A stretch of 64,000 nucleotides of DNA, taken from assembly GCF_024436055.1 (NCBI RefSeq), contig NZ_JANFNH010000011.1, forward strand, positions 62,001 through 126,000, in the 5' to 3' direction. The notes beneath the pieces are model-generated. The model saw nothing but the letters and a program-made list of their open reading frames with translations, was not told the origin of the DNA and did not search any database. This document shows positions 41,052-49,828 of this stretch, piece by piece. Position 1 is the stretch's first letter. The number at the start of each line of letters is the position of its first letter. Both the position numbers and the translations under genes were made by a program. This DNA is from Streptantibioticus rubrisoli (lineage in GTDB: Bacteria > Actinomycetota > Actinomycetes > Streptomycetales > Streptomycetaceae).

Positions 41052-41960
41052 TCACTCGGCCGTCAGCCCCTCCCGCAACTGCGCCAACGTCCGGGTCAGC
41101 AAACGTGAGACGTGCATCTGCGAGATACCGACCTCTTCGCCGATCTGCGACTGCGTCATGTTGGCGAAGAACCTCAGCATGATGATCCGCCGCTCGCGGG
41201 GCGGGAGTTGGGCCAGCAGCGGCTTCAGCGACTCACGGTACTCGACGCCTTCGAGCGCGGCGTCCTCGTAGCCGAGACGGTCCGCCAGCGAGCCCTCGCC
41301 GCCGTCCTCCTCGGGCGGCGGGGAGTCCAGCGAGGAGGCGGTGTAGGCGTTGCCGACCGCCAGCCCGTCGACCACGTCCTCCTCCGACACGCCCAGGGCG
41401 CCCGCGAGTTCGGAGACGGTGGGGGAGCGGTCGAGCCGCTGGGACAGCTCGTCGCTCGCCTTGGTCAGCGCCAGCCGCAGCTCCTGGAGCCTGCGCGGCA
41501 CCCGGACCGACCACGAGGTGTCCCGGAAGAAGCGCTTGATCTCGCCCACCACGGTGGGCATCGCGAAGGTCGGGAACTCCACCCCGCGGTTGCAGTCGAA
41601 ACGGTCAATCGCCTTGATCAGACCGATTGTTCCGACCTGGACGATGTCTTCCATCGGTTCGTTGCGGCTGCGGAAGCGCGCGGACGCGTACCGGACCAGG
41701 GGGAGGTTGAGTTCGATCAGCGTGTCGCGCACATAGCCGCGCTCCGGGCTGTCCGGCGGCAGTTCGGCGAGCCGCAGGAACAGGGAGCGGGACAGCGTGC
41801 GGGTGTTGATGGCCTCACCGGTGTTGATGGCCTCGCCGGTGTCGGCGCCGAGCGCGCTGTCGGTGCCGAGCGCGCTGTCGGCGCTGAGCGGCGCCGCGTT
41901 GTCGGCGTCGAACGGCGCCTCGGCTTCCAGCACCTTCGGACTGCCCACTTCTACGGACAT
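41052..41960 (-). CDS. sigN: SigB-family (stress/development) sigma factor, SigN-like
   Basis: This 302-residue sigma-70 group-3 factor has region 2 ([40 protein letters not shown]), region 3 and region 4 ([36 protein letters not shown]). This is the SigB/F/G group that governs stress and sporulation in Streptomyces. ATG 41960 follows AAGGGGGT and excludes the upstream frame. With the paralogue at 42133 and tadA/upp beyond, the order matches what I recall of sigN-sigF in S. coelicolor, hence the name. A SigB-type promoter lies upstream. Confidence 0.85.
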   Translation of the reverse strand: MSVEVGSPKVLEAEAPFDADNAAPLSADSALGTDSALGADTGEAINTGEAINTRTLSRSLFLRLAELPPDSPERGYVRDTLIELNLPLVRYASARFRSRNEPMEDIVQVGTIGLIKAIDRFDCNRGVEFPTFAMPTVVGEIKRFFRDTSWSVRVPRRLQELRLALTKASDELSQRLDRSPTVSELAGALGVSEEDVVDGLAVGNAYTASSLDSPPPEEDGGEGSLADRLGYEDAALEGVEYRESLKPLLAQLPPRERRIIMLRFFANMTQSQIGEEVGISQMHVSRLLTRTLAQLREGLTAE

Positions 41961-42012
41961 GCCACCCCCTTGAGGTCGCGGACGGGTCGCGAGCAACGGT
42001 TCCTCCACCTGC

Positions 42013-42038
42013 ATACCGGAGGCCGGGCCGCGACAAAC
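42013..42038 (-). promoter_or_regulatory. SigB-type promoter for the sigN-like gene
   Basis: On the minus strand GTTTG, a 15-base spacer and CGGTAT fit the GTTT-N14/16-GGGTA consensus of SigB-family promoters, 53 bp upstream of ATG 41960. It would permit autoregulation or control by the neighbouring SigF-like factor. Confidence 0.5.
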
Positions 42039-42132
42039 GCGGTTCAAGCAGAATGTCACATGTCGGCAACACGCTGTAGCGTCATGTCGACTTATTTGTC
42101 AGGTGACAGCGTGTGGTGTTAGTCCTCGTCAG

Positions 42133-43254
42133 CTACGCTTCGAGCTGATTTGCGGATCGCAGCCTGGCGAAGCTACGCGAGAGTAGCCGCGACACATGCA
42201 TCTGGGAGACACCGAGCTCCGCGCTGATCTGTGACTGGGTCAGATTCCCGAAATAGCGCAGCAGCAGAATGCGGCGCTCCCGTTCCGGCAACTGCACCAG
42301 CAGGTGCCGGACCAGCTCGCGGTGTTCCACCCCGGCCAGCTCGGGGTCCTCGTAGCCGAGCCGGTCCAGCAGGCCCGGGGCGCCGTCGCCCTCCTGAGCC
42401 GCCTCCAGCGACGTCGCGTGGTAGGCCCGGCCCGCCTCCAGGCAGGCCAGCACCTCCTCCTCGGACAGCCCGAGCCGCTCGGCGATCTCGGCGGTGGTTG
42501 GCGACCGCCCGTGCAGCACCGTCAGGTCCTCGATCGCGCCGCTGACCTGCACCCACAGCTCGTGCAGCCGTCTGGGCACGTGGACGGTGCGGACGTTGTC
42601 CCTGAAGTAACGTTTGATCTCCCCGACCACGGTGGGCATCGCGAAGGTCGGGAACTGCACTCCGCGCTCCGGGTCGAACCGGTCGATCGCGTTGATCAGC
42701 CCGATCGTGCCGACCTGCACCACGTCTTCCATCGGCTCGTTGCGGCTGCGGAACCGGGCCGCCGCGTAGCGCACCAGCGGCAGGTTGATCTCGATCAGCG
42801 CGGCCCGCACCCTCGCGTGCTCGGGGCTGCCCGGCTCCAGCTTCGACAGCTCGTCGAACAGCACCTGCGTCAGGGCCCGCGCGTCGGCGGCCCGACTACT
42901 GCGGGGCCGGGGGTTTGACGGGGCGTCCGGTGGGGTGGGCGCTGGGTCGGACGGTTCTGTATGGACGGGTGCTGGGTCGGGCGGTTGCGTATGGGCGGGT
43001 GCTGGGTCGGTCGGTTCTGTACGGGGGGCGGTCGATTCCGTCAGTGAATCGACCTGATGGTCGGTCGGATCAGCGTGCGGATCGGTCGGGTCAGCGTGCG
43101 GATCGGTCGAATCCGCAGGTTGGTCGGGCGGATCCACGGGAGGCGTGGGCGGCTCCGAAGTGCGGGGTGCGGCGGTACGGGGCTTGGCCGCGCGCGGGTC
43201 GGTGGATGTCGTGGACGGCGAAGGCACGGTTCGAGCGGCCAGGACTCTCACCAC
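42133..43254 (-). CDS. sigF: SigF-like sigma factor with a repetitive N-terminal extension
   Basis: This 373-residue protein has a C-terminal ~255 residues that form a SigB-family factor ([51 protein letters not shown]). The first ~115 residues are an extension of Pro/Asp/Thr repeats ([33 protein letters not shown]). The start is uncertain: GTG 43254 and the next codon GTG both have weak ribosome sites. In S. coelicolor the late-sporulation factor SigF lies at this place; the extension may be strain-specific. It is a paralogue of the 41052 gene. Confidence 0.8.
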   Translation of the reverse strand: MVRVLAARTVPSPSTTSTDPRAAKPRTAAPRTSEPPTPPVDPPDQPADSTDPHADPTDPHADPTDHQVDSLTESTAPRTEPTDPAPAHTQPPDPAPVHTEPSDPAPTPPDAPSNPRPRSSRAADARALTQVLFDELSKLEPGSPEHARVRAALIEINLPLVRYAAARFRSRNEPMEDVVQVGTIGLINAIDRFDPERGVQFPTFAMPTVVGEIKRYFRDNVRTVHVPRRLHELWVQVSGAIEDLTVLHGRSPTTAEIAERLGLSEEEVLACLEAGRAYHATSLEAAQEGDGAPGLLDRLGYEDPELAGVEHRELVRHLLVQLPERERRILLLRYFGNLTQSQISAELGVSQMHVSRLLSRSFARLRSANQLEA

Positions 43255-43394
43255 CCATCGACGGTCACTGATCCGGCAAAAGCGGTCATAGCATCACAAG
43301 ACATGTCCACTGTGTGCAAGCACCGTAAAGTGCCGTGTTGGTGGGCAGTTGGGTGACTCTCGCCGCTGCCCAAGCGTCAGGTGCCCGCTCCAGG

Positions 43395-43435
43395 AAAGCG
43401 CGCGGCCCCCGCCACTGGGCGAGGGCCGCGCGTTT
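43395..43435 (-). terminator. Terminator after the Dabb gene
   Basis: A long stem (aaagcgcgcggccc with gggccgcgcgttt) lies just beyond the stop of the leftward Dabb-family gene. Strong and T-flanked. Confidence 0.8.
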
Positions 43436-43455
43436 GGGAAGGCCGCGGCGATCCG

Positions 43456-43749
43456 TCAGATCTCGTAATCCGCGATCACCCAGGTGGAGATGGGCTGCCA
43501 GAGGGCGACACCCGCCTGGTGGGTGGGGTGCTCCAGATAGCGGACCAGCGCCTCGCGGTCGGCGACGGTGCAGTTGATCGCGTAGTCGTAGGCGATCGGT
43601 CGGTCCGTGATGTTCCAGGCGCACTCCCAGGAGGCCAGCTCGGGGATCTGGGAGCCGAGCTGCTCGAAGGCGCGTACACCCTCGATCACCCGGGGGTCGT
43701 CGCGCTTGACGCCCTCGTTGAGCTTGAACAGGACCAGGTGACGGATCAT
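43456..43749 (-). CDS. Dabb (stress-responsive alpha/beta barrel) protein
   Basis: This 97-residue ferredoxin-like protein reads MIRHLVLFKLNEGVKRDDPR, then SWECAWNITDRPIAYDYAIN, and ends HPTHQAGVALWQPIST, which is the Dabb family pattern. Members are dimeric barrels with varied roles such as hydrocarbon or polyketide modification; no specific role is known for this one. The start ATG 43749 follows GGAGCGCC. Confidence 0.85.
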   Translation of the reverse strand: MIRHLVLFKLNEGVKRDDPRVIEGVRAFEQLGSQIPELASWECAWNITDRPIAYDYAINCTVADREALVRYLEHPTHQAGVALWQPISTWVIADYEI

Positions 43750-43851
43750 GGCGCTCCTTAGGGGGCCGCGCGCCGACAGCCTGCCGTCAGCCGCGGATCG
43801 GCGCGTGGAATCGGTTCTCTCCGGCGATCGTCCCTGCCGCTGGCCGCGTTG

Positions 43852-44016
43852 TCAGCTGACGAGCGAGGTCATGAACTTCCCGACGCCCTTGGCAGCGGTT
43901 GAAATGCCCTCGAACCCTACCTGGACCAGTTGGGCGGCGCGCACGGGGGAGGTGATGATCGTGTACATCACGAAGACGATGAGGATGCCCATCACTATCT
44001 TCTTCGCCTGTGCCAT
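43852..44016 (-). CDS. Small membrane protein
   Basis: This 54-residue protein, MAQAKKIVMGILIVFVMYTI, has one central membrane helix then an Ala/Gly-rich helix. ATG 44016 follows AGGGCAGGGA; the longer frame from 44055 is not supported. A small single-pass membrane protein of unknown role. Confidence 0.6.
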   Translation of the reverse strand: MAQAKKIVMGILIVFVMYTIITSPVRAAQLVQVGFEGISTAAKGVGKFMTSLVS

Positions 44017-44391
44017 TCCCTGCCCTGCCTCCTCAGCCGTGGCGCGCCCGACCACGGTTTCGCCGCACCGTGCAGTGGCGAGAGTCTAGCCACCTGGTGA
44101 TCGAGCCTGTCATTTAGCGCGCTTTCATGGTCCAAGGTCCCTTGGTTCCAGGCCAGTTGTCGAGCGGGAAAGCGATCGGAACTACTCAGAACTCTTCGCG
44201 AACCCGTCCGGTACGGCAGGGAACCGGCGGGCGTCGGGTCCTCCCAGCCGAAGGCCCCTCGGCCGGAGGGAGGGGAGAGAGCGGGCGTGTTCCCTCCAGC
44301 GCCGCCTCGCCACTGACCGCCCGACCGCGCAGCCGGGAGCCTGGCCAGTCCGCCTGCCGCTGCCGCCGAGGGCAGGGGGCCGTGCACAAGC

Positions 44392-44431
44392 AAAACCCCC
44401 TCCGGTACGTGCTTCCACGTCCCGGAGGGGG
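44392..44431 (-). terminator. Terminator after tRNA-Ser(CGA)
   Basis: A GC stem (CACCCCCTCCGGGAC paired with a CCGGAGGGGGTT-type strand) followed by TTTTG on the minus strand, immediately downstream of the tRNA 3' end. Confidence 0.8.
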
Positions 44432-44437
44432 TGCTGG

Positions 44438-44524
44438 CGGTAGCGGTGGGATTTGAACCCACGGAGGAGTTGCCCCCTCACACGCTTTCGAGGCGTGCTC
44501 CTTAGGCCGCTCGGACACGCTACC
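44438..44524 (-). tRNA. tRNA-Ser(CGA)
   Basis: On the minus strand GGTAGCG starts the acceptor, pairing with CGCTACC. The anticodon loop CTCGAAA holds CGA (reads UCG). Long variable arm; T arm TGGGTTCAAATCCCA. CCA is not encoded. It lies 10 bp after the tadA stop and is transcribed in the same direction. Confidence 0.95.
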
Positions 44525-44534
44525 GAGAGAGAGC

Positions 44535-45035
44535 TTAGCGGACGCCGGGCCGTGCGCTGAAATCGGTTCCTTCCCCGGTCCCCTCGGCGGGCCCCGAACG
44601 GGGGGTGGCGCCACCGCGGAAGAAGTCGGTGAGCAGTCGGCCGCACTCCTCGGGCAGCACGCCGGAGATCACCTCGGGGCGGTGGTTGAGCCGACGGTCG
44701 CGTACCACGTCCCACAGGGAGCCCACCGCACCGGCCTTGTCGTCGCGCGCGCCGTACACCACCCGGTCGAGCCGGGACAGCACGATCGCGCCGGCGCACA
44801 TGGTGCACGGCTCCAGGGTGACCACGAGCGTGCAGCCGGACAGCCGCCACTCGCCGACCGCCCGGGCGGCCTCGCGGATCGCCAGCACCTCGGCGTGCGC
44901 GGTCGGGTCCCCGGTAGCCTCGCGCTCGTTGTGCCCCCGGCCGATGACACCGCCGTCCGGGTCGAGCACGACCGCGCCCACCGGCACGTCACCGGTACGG
45001 GGGGCCAGCGCGGCCTCGTCCAGGGCGAGACGCAT
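44535..45035 (-). CDS. tadA: tRNA adenosine-34 deaminase TadA
   Basis: This 166-residue zinc deaminase has the catalytic HAE at residues 47-49 (TAHAEVLAIREA) and PCTMC at 76-80 holding zinc and proton-shuttle residues. It converts A34 to inosine in tRNA-Arg(ACG), which is encoded at 25262 in this window. ATG 45035 gives the usual start. The next gene downstream on the same strand is tRNA-Ser(CGA), and the tadA-associated gene is upstream; this is the conserved actinobacterial order. Confidence 0.92.
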   Translation of the reverse strand: MRLALDEAALAPRTGDVPVGAVVLDPDGGVIGRGHNEREATGDPTAHAEVLAIREAARAVGEWRLSGCTLVVTLEPCTMCAGAIVLSRLDRVVYGARDDKAGAVGSLWDVVRDRRLNHRPEVISGVLPEECGRLLTDFFRGGATPRSGPAEGTGEGTDFSARPGVR

Positions 45036-45100
45036 GGGCGCGGACCACGGTCCCCGTAGCGGATCGCCGTGGGGGCCGGGCCGCGCCGGTGGTTCGGTGC

Positions 45101-45625
45101 TCAGCGGACGGCCTCCAGCAGTTCAGAGCACCCGAGCATGTCGGCGATCTCACTGAGCGCGTCGCCGTTGAGGGACTTCAACTCCTTCTCGTCCATGCCG
45201 AGGTCGGACAGCAACTTGGCGTCACCCAGCGGGCCGACCGGAACCGGCTCGCTCTCGGCGGAGGTCTCCTCGTCCTCCGCGTCCTCGTCCTCGCCGTCCT
45301 CGGTGCCGTCCAGATCGAGGGCGTCGAGCTCATCCACCTCGTCCGCGTCACGCCCCAGCAGCTCGTCCGTGAGCATGGCTCCGTACGAGCTGCGGGACGC
45401 GGTGGACGCGTCCGAAACGAAGATCCGTGGGTCGTCCTCGCCGTCCACCCGGACGATGCCGAACCACGCGTCTTCCTGCTCGATCAAGACGAGCACTGTG
45501 TCCTCGTCGATCGCGGCCTCGCGTGCGAGATCCACTAGATCGGTGAGGGCTTCCACATCGTCAAGCTCCGTATCGCTCGCTTCCCACCCGTCCTCGGTGC
45601 GCGCGAGCAGTGCGGCGAAGTACAC
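45101..45625 (-). CDS. tRNA adenosine deaminase-associated protein
   Basis: This 174-residue acidic protein starts with GTG 45625 after GGGAGAG: MYFAALLARTEDGWEASDTE. The middle has WFGIVRVDGEDDPRIFV; the C-terminal part has a long acidic Glu/Asp run and ends with SDLGMDEKELKSLNGDALSE. It is the partner gene always found next to tadA in actinobacteria. Its biochemical role is unclear; an accessory for editing is presumed. Confidence 0.82.
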   Translation of the reverse strand: MYFAALLARTEDGWEASDTELDDVEALTDLVDLAREAAIDEDTVLVLIEQEDAWFGIVRVDGEDDPRIFVSDASTASRSSYGAMLTDELLGRDADEVDELDALDLDGTEDGEDEDAEDEETSAESEPVPVGPLGDAKLLSDLGMDEKELKSLNGDALSEIADMLGCSELLEAVR

Positions 45626-45849
45626 CGTGACTCTCCCACTGGTCCTAGGTGTGCCGGGACGGACGAGACGTCGGCAGTTCAGTCCCGCCCACTCGGCATC
45701 GTGGCAGAAACCTAAGCGTTGGGAAGGGTCTTCCGCACTGCGTCGTGCCAGGCCGTGCACGTTTTTTCGGGCTTTTTAGGGCGCTCGGGTGGCTGGATGG
45801 CGGTGTTACCGGCGGACACTCCGGAAGATTGGACAGGATGTGACCACCG

Positions 45850-46107
45850 TCACCAGCGGAATGTCCGCATCCGCATCTGTTCGCGGGCCCGCGCCGCGCG
45901 GGCCCTCCTGGGCTGCACCCTGGCCCGTAGCTCCTTGGCCTCGTGCAACTCGCGCAGGAACATCGCGCGCCGCCGTCTGCGCTCCTCGGTGGTGTCCCGT
46001 GGTTCCTGGGGCGGGGCGGAGGGCGCGGCCGGATCGGCCGGGAAGCGTTCGGCGCCGATGTCCACCGGCGCCCGCTGTTCCTCGCGCCTTCCTTGCCGGT
46101 CAGTCAT
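45850..46107 (-). CDS. Small basic protein
   Basis: This 85-residue protein starts with ATG 46107, [20 protein letters not shown], followed by a very Arg-rich helix ([36 protein letters not shown]). It is conserved by position between the tadA cluster and upp. Function is unknown; a nucleic acid-binding helix is possible. Confidence 0.6.
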   Translation of the reverse strand: MTDRQGRREEQRAPVDIGAERFPADPAAPSAPPQEPRDTTEERRRRRAMFLRELHEAKELRARVQPRRARAARAREQMRMRTFRW

Positions 46108-46245
46108 GGCCACCACCTCGACGTACGGTCATGTACGGCCGTACCGTCACACTTTCCCGGGGTGGCGCATTTGATGCCCGTCGGGGGATGGAGGGCCCTG
46201 CCTGAGTGGCGTCTGCGCCCCCGAACCTCGGTTAATGTCGAGGGC

Positions 46246-46881
46246 ATGCGGATCCACGTCGTCGACCACCCGCTGGTGGCGCACAAACTCACCACGCTGC
46301 GCGACCAGCGCACCGACTCGCCCACCTTCCGTAGGCTCGCCGACGAGTTGGTCACCCTGCTCGCCTACGAGGCCACCCGTGACGTGCGCACCGATTCCGT
46401 CGACATCACCACGCCGGTCTGCCGCACCACGGGCGTCCGGCTGGCCCGTCCGCGCCCGCTGGTCGTGCCGATCCTGCGCGCCGGGCTCGGCATGCTCGAC
46501 GGCATGGTCCGGCTGCTGCCGACCGCCGAGGTCGGCTTCCTCGGCATGGTCCGCGACGAGGACACGCTCAAGGCGTCCACCTACGCCACTCGGATGCCGG
46601 ATGACCTGTCCGGCCGCCAGGTTTACGTGCTCGACCCGATGCTCGCCACCGGCGGCACGCTGGTCGCCGCGATCAACACGCTCATCGAGCGCGGTGCGGA
46701 CGACGTGACCGCCCTGTGCCTGCTGGCCGCCCCCGAGGGCGTGGCGGTCATGGAGCGTGAGCTGGCCGGTCAGCCGGTCACCGTGGTGACCGCCTCGATC
46801 GACGAGCGGCTCAACGAGCACGGCTACATCGTCCCGGGCCTCGGCGACGCGGGCGACCGGATGTACGGCACGGCGGGGTAA
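46246..46881 (+). CDS. upp: Uracil phosphoribosyltransferase
   Basis: This 211-residue enzyme joins uracil and PRPP to UMP in pyrimidine salvage. The PRPP-binding loop is [11 protein letters not shown] (residues ~127-137). Other UPRTase features are [18 protein letters not shown] and [13 protein letters not shown] 46246 gives the known length. It is divergent from the small basic gene. It is a core housekeeping gene in the expected Streptomyces place. Confidence 0.95.
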   Translation: MRIHVVDHPLVAHKLTTLRDQRTDSPTFRRLADELVTLLAYEATRDVRTDSVDITTPVCRTTGVRLARPRPLVVPILRAGLGMLDGMVRLLPTAEVGFLGMVRDEDTLKASTYATRMPDDLSGRQVYVLDPMLATGGTLVAAINTLIERGADDVTALCLLAAPEGVAVMERELAGQPVTVVTASIDERLNEHGYIVPGLGDAGDRMYGTAG

Positions 46882-46936
46882 CGCCCGGGGGGCGGGCCCC
46901 GGGGGGCGGCTTGTTTGGGGTGACGCCCCGGGGGCG

Positions 46937-46984
46937 GCTTGCTCGTGTGCCCGCGTGACGGCTTGCTCGCGTGCCCGCGTGACG
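46937..46984. repeat. 24-bp tandem repeat, two copies
   Basis: Two head-to-tail copies (46937-46960, 46961-46984) of gcttgctcgcgtgcccgcgt plus gacg, differing at one base, with partial copies on both sides (e.g. gcttgtgcgac). It lies just after upp in a non-coding zone. It could be a transcript-end structure or slippage repeat. Confidence 0.6.
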
Positions 46985-47022
46985 GCTTGTGCGACGGCCA
47001 CCGGAAGGTTCCGGCGGCCGTT

Positions 47023-47664
47023 TCAGCACGCCTTGGCGGAGGCCGACGGCTTGGGCACCCCCTGGGAAGACAGCCGGGCCAGCGCCTGATTCGAGCTGTT
47101 TTGCGGATCGAGCGAGCCGAACCCATCACCGATGATCAGGTCCACATCGGAAGCGCCGTTCCGCGACGGATCCGTCTTCACGTCGGCCGCCGCGAGCTGG
47201 GTGCCCAGCACCTTGAGCGCGTCCTGTGCCCTGGGGCCGCCGAGCAGTATGGCGGCGCCCTTGACCTTCTTGTCGTAGGCGGACGGGGCGTTGCCGACCT
47301 TCCCGACCGTGAAGCCGCGCTTCCTCAGCTCGTCCGCGGTGCTCTTGGCGAGCCCGCCGCGCTGCGTTGCGTTGTACACGTTGACGGTGACGGCGCCGGG
47401 CTTCGGCACGCTGGCCGGTACGCCGCCTGCCCTGGCGCCGCCGGTGCAGTGCGCGGCGCTGGCGGTGCTGTGCGAGCGCCCGAACTTCCCGCCGAAGACA
47501 TGGATGAGCTGCATCGTCCCCCAGCTGATCAGCCCGACCACGGCAACGGCGGCGACGGCGGACAGCACGATCCGGCGGTTGTTGCGGGGGCGCCGCATGC
47601 GCGGGTACTGGTTCCCGGTGATCCGGTACTTCCCGCCCATGCCTGGGGGTGTGAGCATGCTCAT
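47023..47664 (-). CDS. LytR C-terminal-domain membrane protein
   Basis: This 213-residue protein has a short N-terminal cytoplasmic part, one membrane helix (~35-55, VLSAVAAVAVVGLISWGTM), and an outside LytR_C domain (TVNVYNATQRGGLAKSTADE, LRKRGFTVGKVGNAP). These domains often sit beside envelope-polymer enzymes. Start ATG 47664 was chosen since the longer frame adds no domain. Conserved in Streptomyces near upp. Confidence 0.8.
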   Translation of the reverse strand: MSMLTPPGMGGKYRITGNQYPRMRRPRNNRRIVLSAVAAVAVVGLISWGTMQLIHVFGGKFGRSHSTASAAHCTGGARAGGVPASVPKPGAVTVNVYNATQRGGLAKSTADELRKRGFTVGKVGNAPSAYDKKVKGAAILLGGPRAQDALKVLGTQLAAADVKTDPSRNGASDVDLIIGDGFGSLDPQNSSNQALARLSSQGVPKPSASAKAC

Positions 47665-47766
47665 AGCCGCAGCGTAGTGCGCGATTCCACCGGGGCCTAC
47701 TAAATGATCAACGATCGCCGCGTCCGTCAACCCGAAAGGATCAATTCCCCCTTGCGGGAAAGCCCG

Positions 47767-48063
47767 TCAGTCCATCTCCAGGACGCGCGCGTGCAGTACC
47801 TGGCGTTGCTGGAGCGCTGCCCGCACGGCCCGGTGTAGACCGTCCTCCAGATAGAGGTCGCCCTGCCACTTCACCACATGGGCGAAGAGGTCCCCGTAGA
47901 ACGTGGAGTCCTCGGCCAGGAGCGTCTCCAGGTCGAGCTGGCCTTTCGTGGTGACCAACTGGTCGAGGCGTACCGGGCGCGGCGCGACGTCCGCCCACTC
48001 GCGGGTGCTCGTGCGGCCGTGGTCGGGATACGGCCGCGTGCTTCCGATGCGCTTGAAGATCAC
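47767..48063 (-). CDS. Conserved hypothetical protein
   Basis: This 98-residue soluble protein reads MIFKRIGSTRPYPDHGRTST, then LVTTKGQLDLETLLAEDSTF, and ends YLEDGLHRAVRAALQQRQVL. The end resembles a ParB-like DG-H-R segment, which hints at a ParB/nuclease-type fold, but the match is loose. It is found in the same place in related chromosomes from memory. Function is unknown. Confidence 0.65.
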   Translation of the reverse strand: MIFKRIGSTRPYPDHGRTSTREWADVAPRPVRLDQLVTTKGQLDLETLLAEDSTFYGDLFAHVVKWQGDLYLEDGLHRAVRAALQQRQVLHARVLEMD

Positions 48064-48214
48064 ACGGAAAGCCTACCGGCCAAGCCTGTGCGGGCGCAGC
48101 CTCGCCGCGGCGGTGCGGCCATGTGCCGGGAGCGCACGGGCCGTGGACTACGGGGCTTCGGACAGCGTCCGGACGGCGTCCGAGCAGCATTCGGGCAGCA
48201 TTCGGGCAGCAAAA

Positions 48215-48303
48215 GACCCCTCACGCACCCGCCAGAGCCCACCTACCCTTGCTGCCTTCCGGCCCTGGGGGGGTTCAGCGAGATAGCGCCACGCGAGGGG
48301 CTC
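48215..48303 (-). ncRNA. ffs: Signal recognition particle RNA (4.5S-type)
   Basis: The minus strand reads GAGCCCCTCGCGTGGCGC at the 5' end and contains the universal SRP RNA apical loop CAGGGCCGGAAGGCAGCAAG near the middle. The 3' end pairs with the 5' end (CGTGAGGGGTC) and is followed by TTTT. It binds Ffh and guides membrane-protein targeting. Next to tRNA-Ser(GGA), as in other actinobacteria from memory. Confidence 0.9.
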
Positions 48304-48377
48304 CGCCCAGAGTACCCGATCGGCCCACTTGGGATCGAGTTCGCTAGCACCCCCTCCGGTCTTGTAATGTTTGCGGC

Positions 48378-48462
48378 GGAGGATTCGCCTAGAGGCCTAG
48401 GGCGCACGCTTGGAAAGCGTGTTGGGGGCAACCCCTCACGAGTTCGAATCTCGTATCCTCCG
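48378..48462 (+). tRNA. tRNA-Ser(GGA)
   Basis: Acceptor GGAGGAT pairs with ATCCTCC; the anticodon loop TTGGAAA gives GGA, reading UCC and UCU; a long variable arm is present. It is intact and its 3' part (from the anticodon loop) is the left att of the 48.4-53.8 kb element. The copy at 53721 has no 5' half. Confidence 0.95.
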
Positions 48463-48463
48463 C
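48410..48463 (+). repeat. attL: Left att site in tRNA-Ser(GGA)
   Basis: 54 bp identical to 53721-53774, from the anticodon loop to the first base after the acceptor. Since the native tRNA is intact here, this end keeps the working gene, as expected of integration into the 3' half. Confidence 0.88.
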
Positions 48464-48483
48464 CTTTGCCTAGCAAGGCAGTT

Positions 48484-48517
48484 GAAGGCCCCGGCCGGGT
48501 TCCCGGTCGGGGCCTTC
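48484..48517 (+). terminator. Terminator after tRNA-Ser(GGA)
   Basis: The stem GAAGGCCCCGGCCGGG / CCGGTCGGGGCCTTC with a 3-4 base loop is followed by tTCg. It ends the tRNA transcript and also lies at the end of the leftward integrase gene. Confidence 0.8.
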
Positions 48518-48550
48518 TTCGTGTCGTGGTCTCAGTTTGGGTTCTGGGCC

Positions 48551-49728
48551 TCAGGCGGCGTCTTCGCCGGGCTCCTCTGGGCCAGATCCGACGTCACCCC
48601 ACAGAGCCGAACCGATCTTCCTGCCGACGTCGTTCAGCATCGGCTCGGTGACGTGCTGGTAACGCTGGGCCATCGAGGTCGAGGACCAGCCCGTGATCGC
48701 CATCACGATCCGCTCCGGCACTCCGAGCAGGAGCAGGACGGTCGAGGCGGTGTGACGGGCGTCGTGGAGGCGACCATCACGGATGCCGGCCTCGCGCAGG
48801 AGCCGCTTCCAGTGGTGGTAGTCAGTGCTGGGGTTGAGCGGCTCGCCGGTCTCCGAGGTGAAGACGTAGCCCTTGTCCGACCAGAGATCCCGGGCGAGGG
48901 CCCGCTCGCGGTCCTGCTCGTCCTTGTGCTGCCGGAGGATCACGACGAGCTGCTCGGGCAGCGGCACCGCGCGTCGCCCGGCCCGGGACTTGGTGTCCTT
49001 GGTCTCGCGTCGGATCGGCTCCTTCTGCGGGCAGAAGCCGGGCTTGCGCCCGCAGCGGTCGCCACAGCCGTGCCGGTACTTGGGCCGTAGCCGACCGCGC
49101 TTGACCCAGGCGACATCGCGCTTGAAGTCGACGTCCTTCCACCGGAGCCCGAGCACCTCGCCCTGGCGCAGGCCGAGGGCGAGTGCGAAGATCCATCGGG
49201 CGGAGTTGCGGCGCTTGCGCGCCGTCTCCATGAGCGCCTGGACCTCCTCGATCTCGAACGGCTCGACCTCCTCCTCTTCGAGCTTCGGGGCCTTGGCGAT
49301 CGTGGCCACATTGCGGGTGAGGTGGTCGCGCCGCAGGGCCTCGCCGAGGGCGACACGGATGGTGCGGTGGGCCTGGTGAGCGGTTCCGGCGGCGCTGCCA
49401 GCGGCCTGCATCTTCTTGTAGAAGCGCTCCAGGTGCTCGGGCTCCAGCTTCTCCAGGCGGTGCGCGCCAAGGCCCGGGACGAGGTGCACGCGGACGGCGA
49501 CCTCGTATCCGGCGTACGTGTTCTCGCCGGCCTTGGGCACGGTGCCGTTGTCGCGCAGCTTCTCCAGCTTGCGGACCTTGGCCGTGACCTCGGGACGGGT
49601 CTTGGCGCTGACGTGGCGGCGGTCGGGAGTGCCGTCGTCCTTAACCCCGACCATGACCGGCCGTGCCAGCGGCCGTCGCTGCCCTCGTAGATCGAGGAGT
49701 CGCCGTTGGGCTTGCGGGTGTTCGCCAT
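48551..49728 (-). pseudogene. Integrase of the second element, frameshifted near its N-terminus
   Basis: A tyrosine recombinase of ~392 residues is split. The start frame from ATG 49728 reads MANTRKPNGDSSIYEGSDGR then WHGR; the remainder (MVGVKDDGTPDRRHVSAKTR ...) lies in the next frame, from 49654. Adding one G near 49656-49662 fuses them. The catalytic parts are intact: Arg in LGLRQGEVLGL, His/Arg in LHDARHTAS, Trp in ITGWSSTSMAQRY for the second His position, and the Tyr. It may be inactive or a sequence error. It points to the tRNA-Ser end, as expected. Confidence 0.8.
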
Positions 49729-49741
49729 TCGGTTCCCCCTC

Positions 49742-49828
49742 TCAGGCCGCGAGCGCGACGGTCGAAGGGGCAGCCTGCGTACGGGCGGCCACGTACTCCT
49801 TGAGCGCCTCGGCGGGCACCCGGCGGCA
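49742..49828 (-). pseudogene. Excisionase C-terminal remnant
   Basis: On the minus strand RRVPAEALKEYVAARTQ and APSTVALAA end at TGA 49742-49744, 13 bp before the integrase start. The pattern matches the end of an excisionase-type wHTH protein. Upstream in the same frame is a stop, and the expected N-terminal half is missing. The element thus lacks a complete xis. Confidence 0.5.

Noticed and set aside
47767-48063. Antitoxin or ParB protein
   Set aside because: The DG-H-R end resembles ParB loosely but no partner or full motif set is present; kept as hypothetical.
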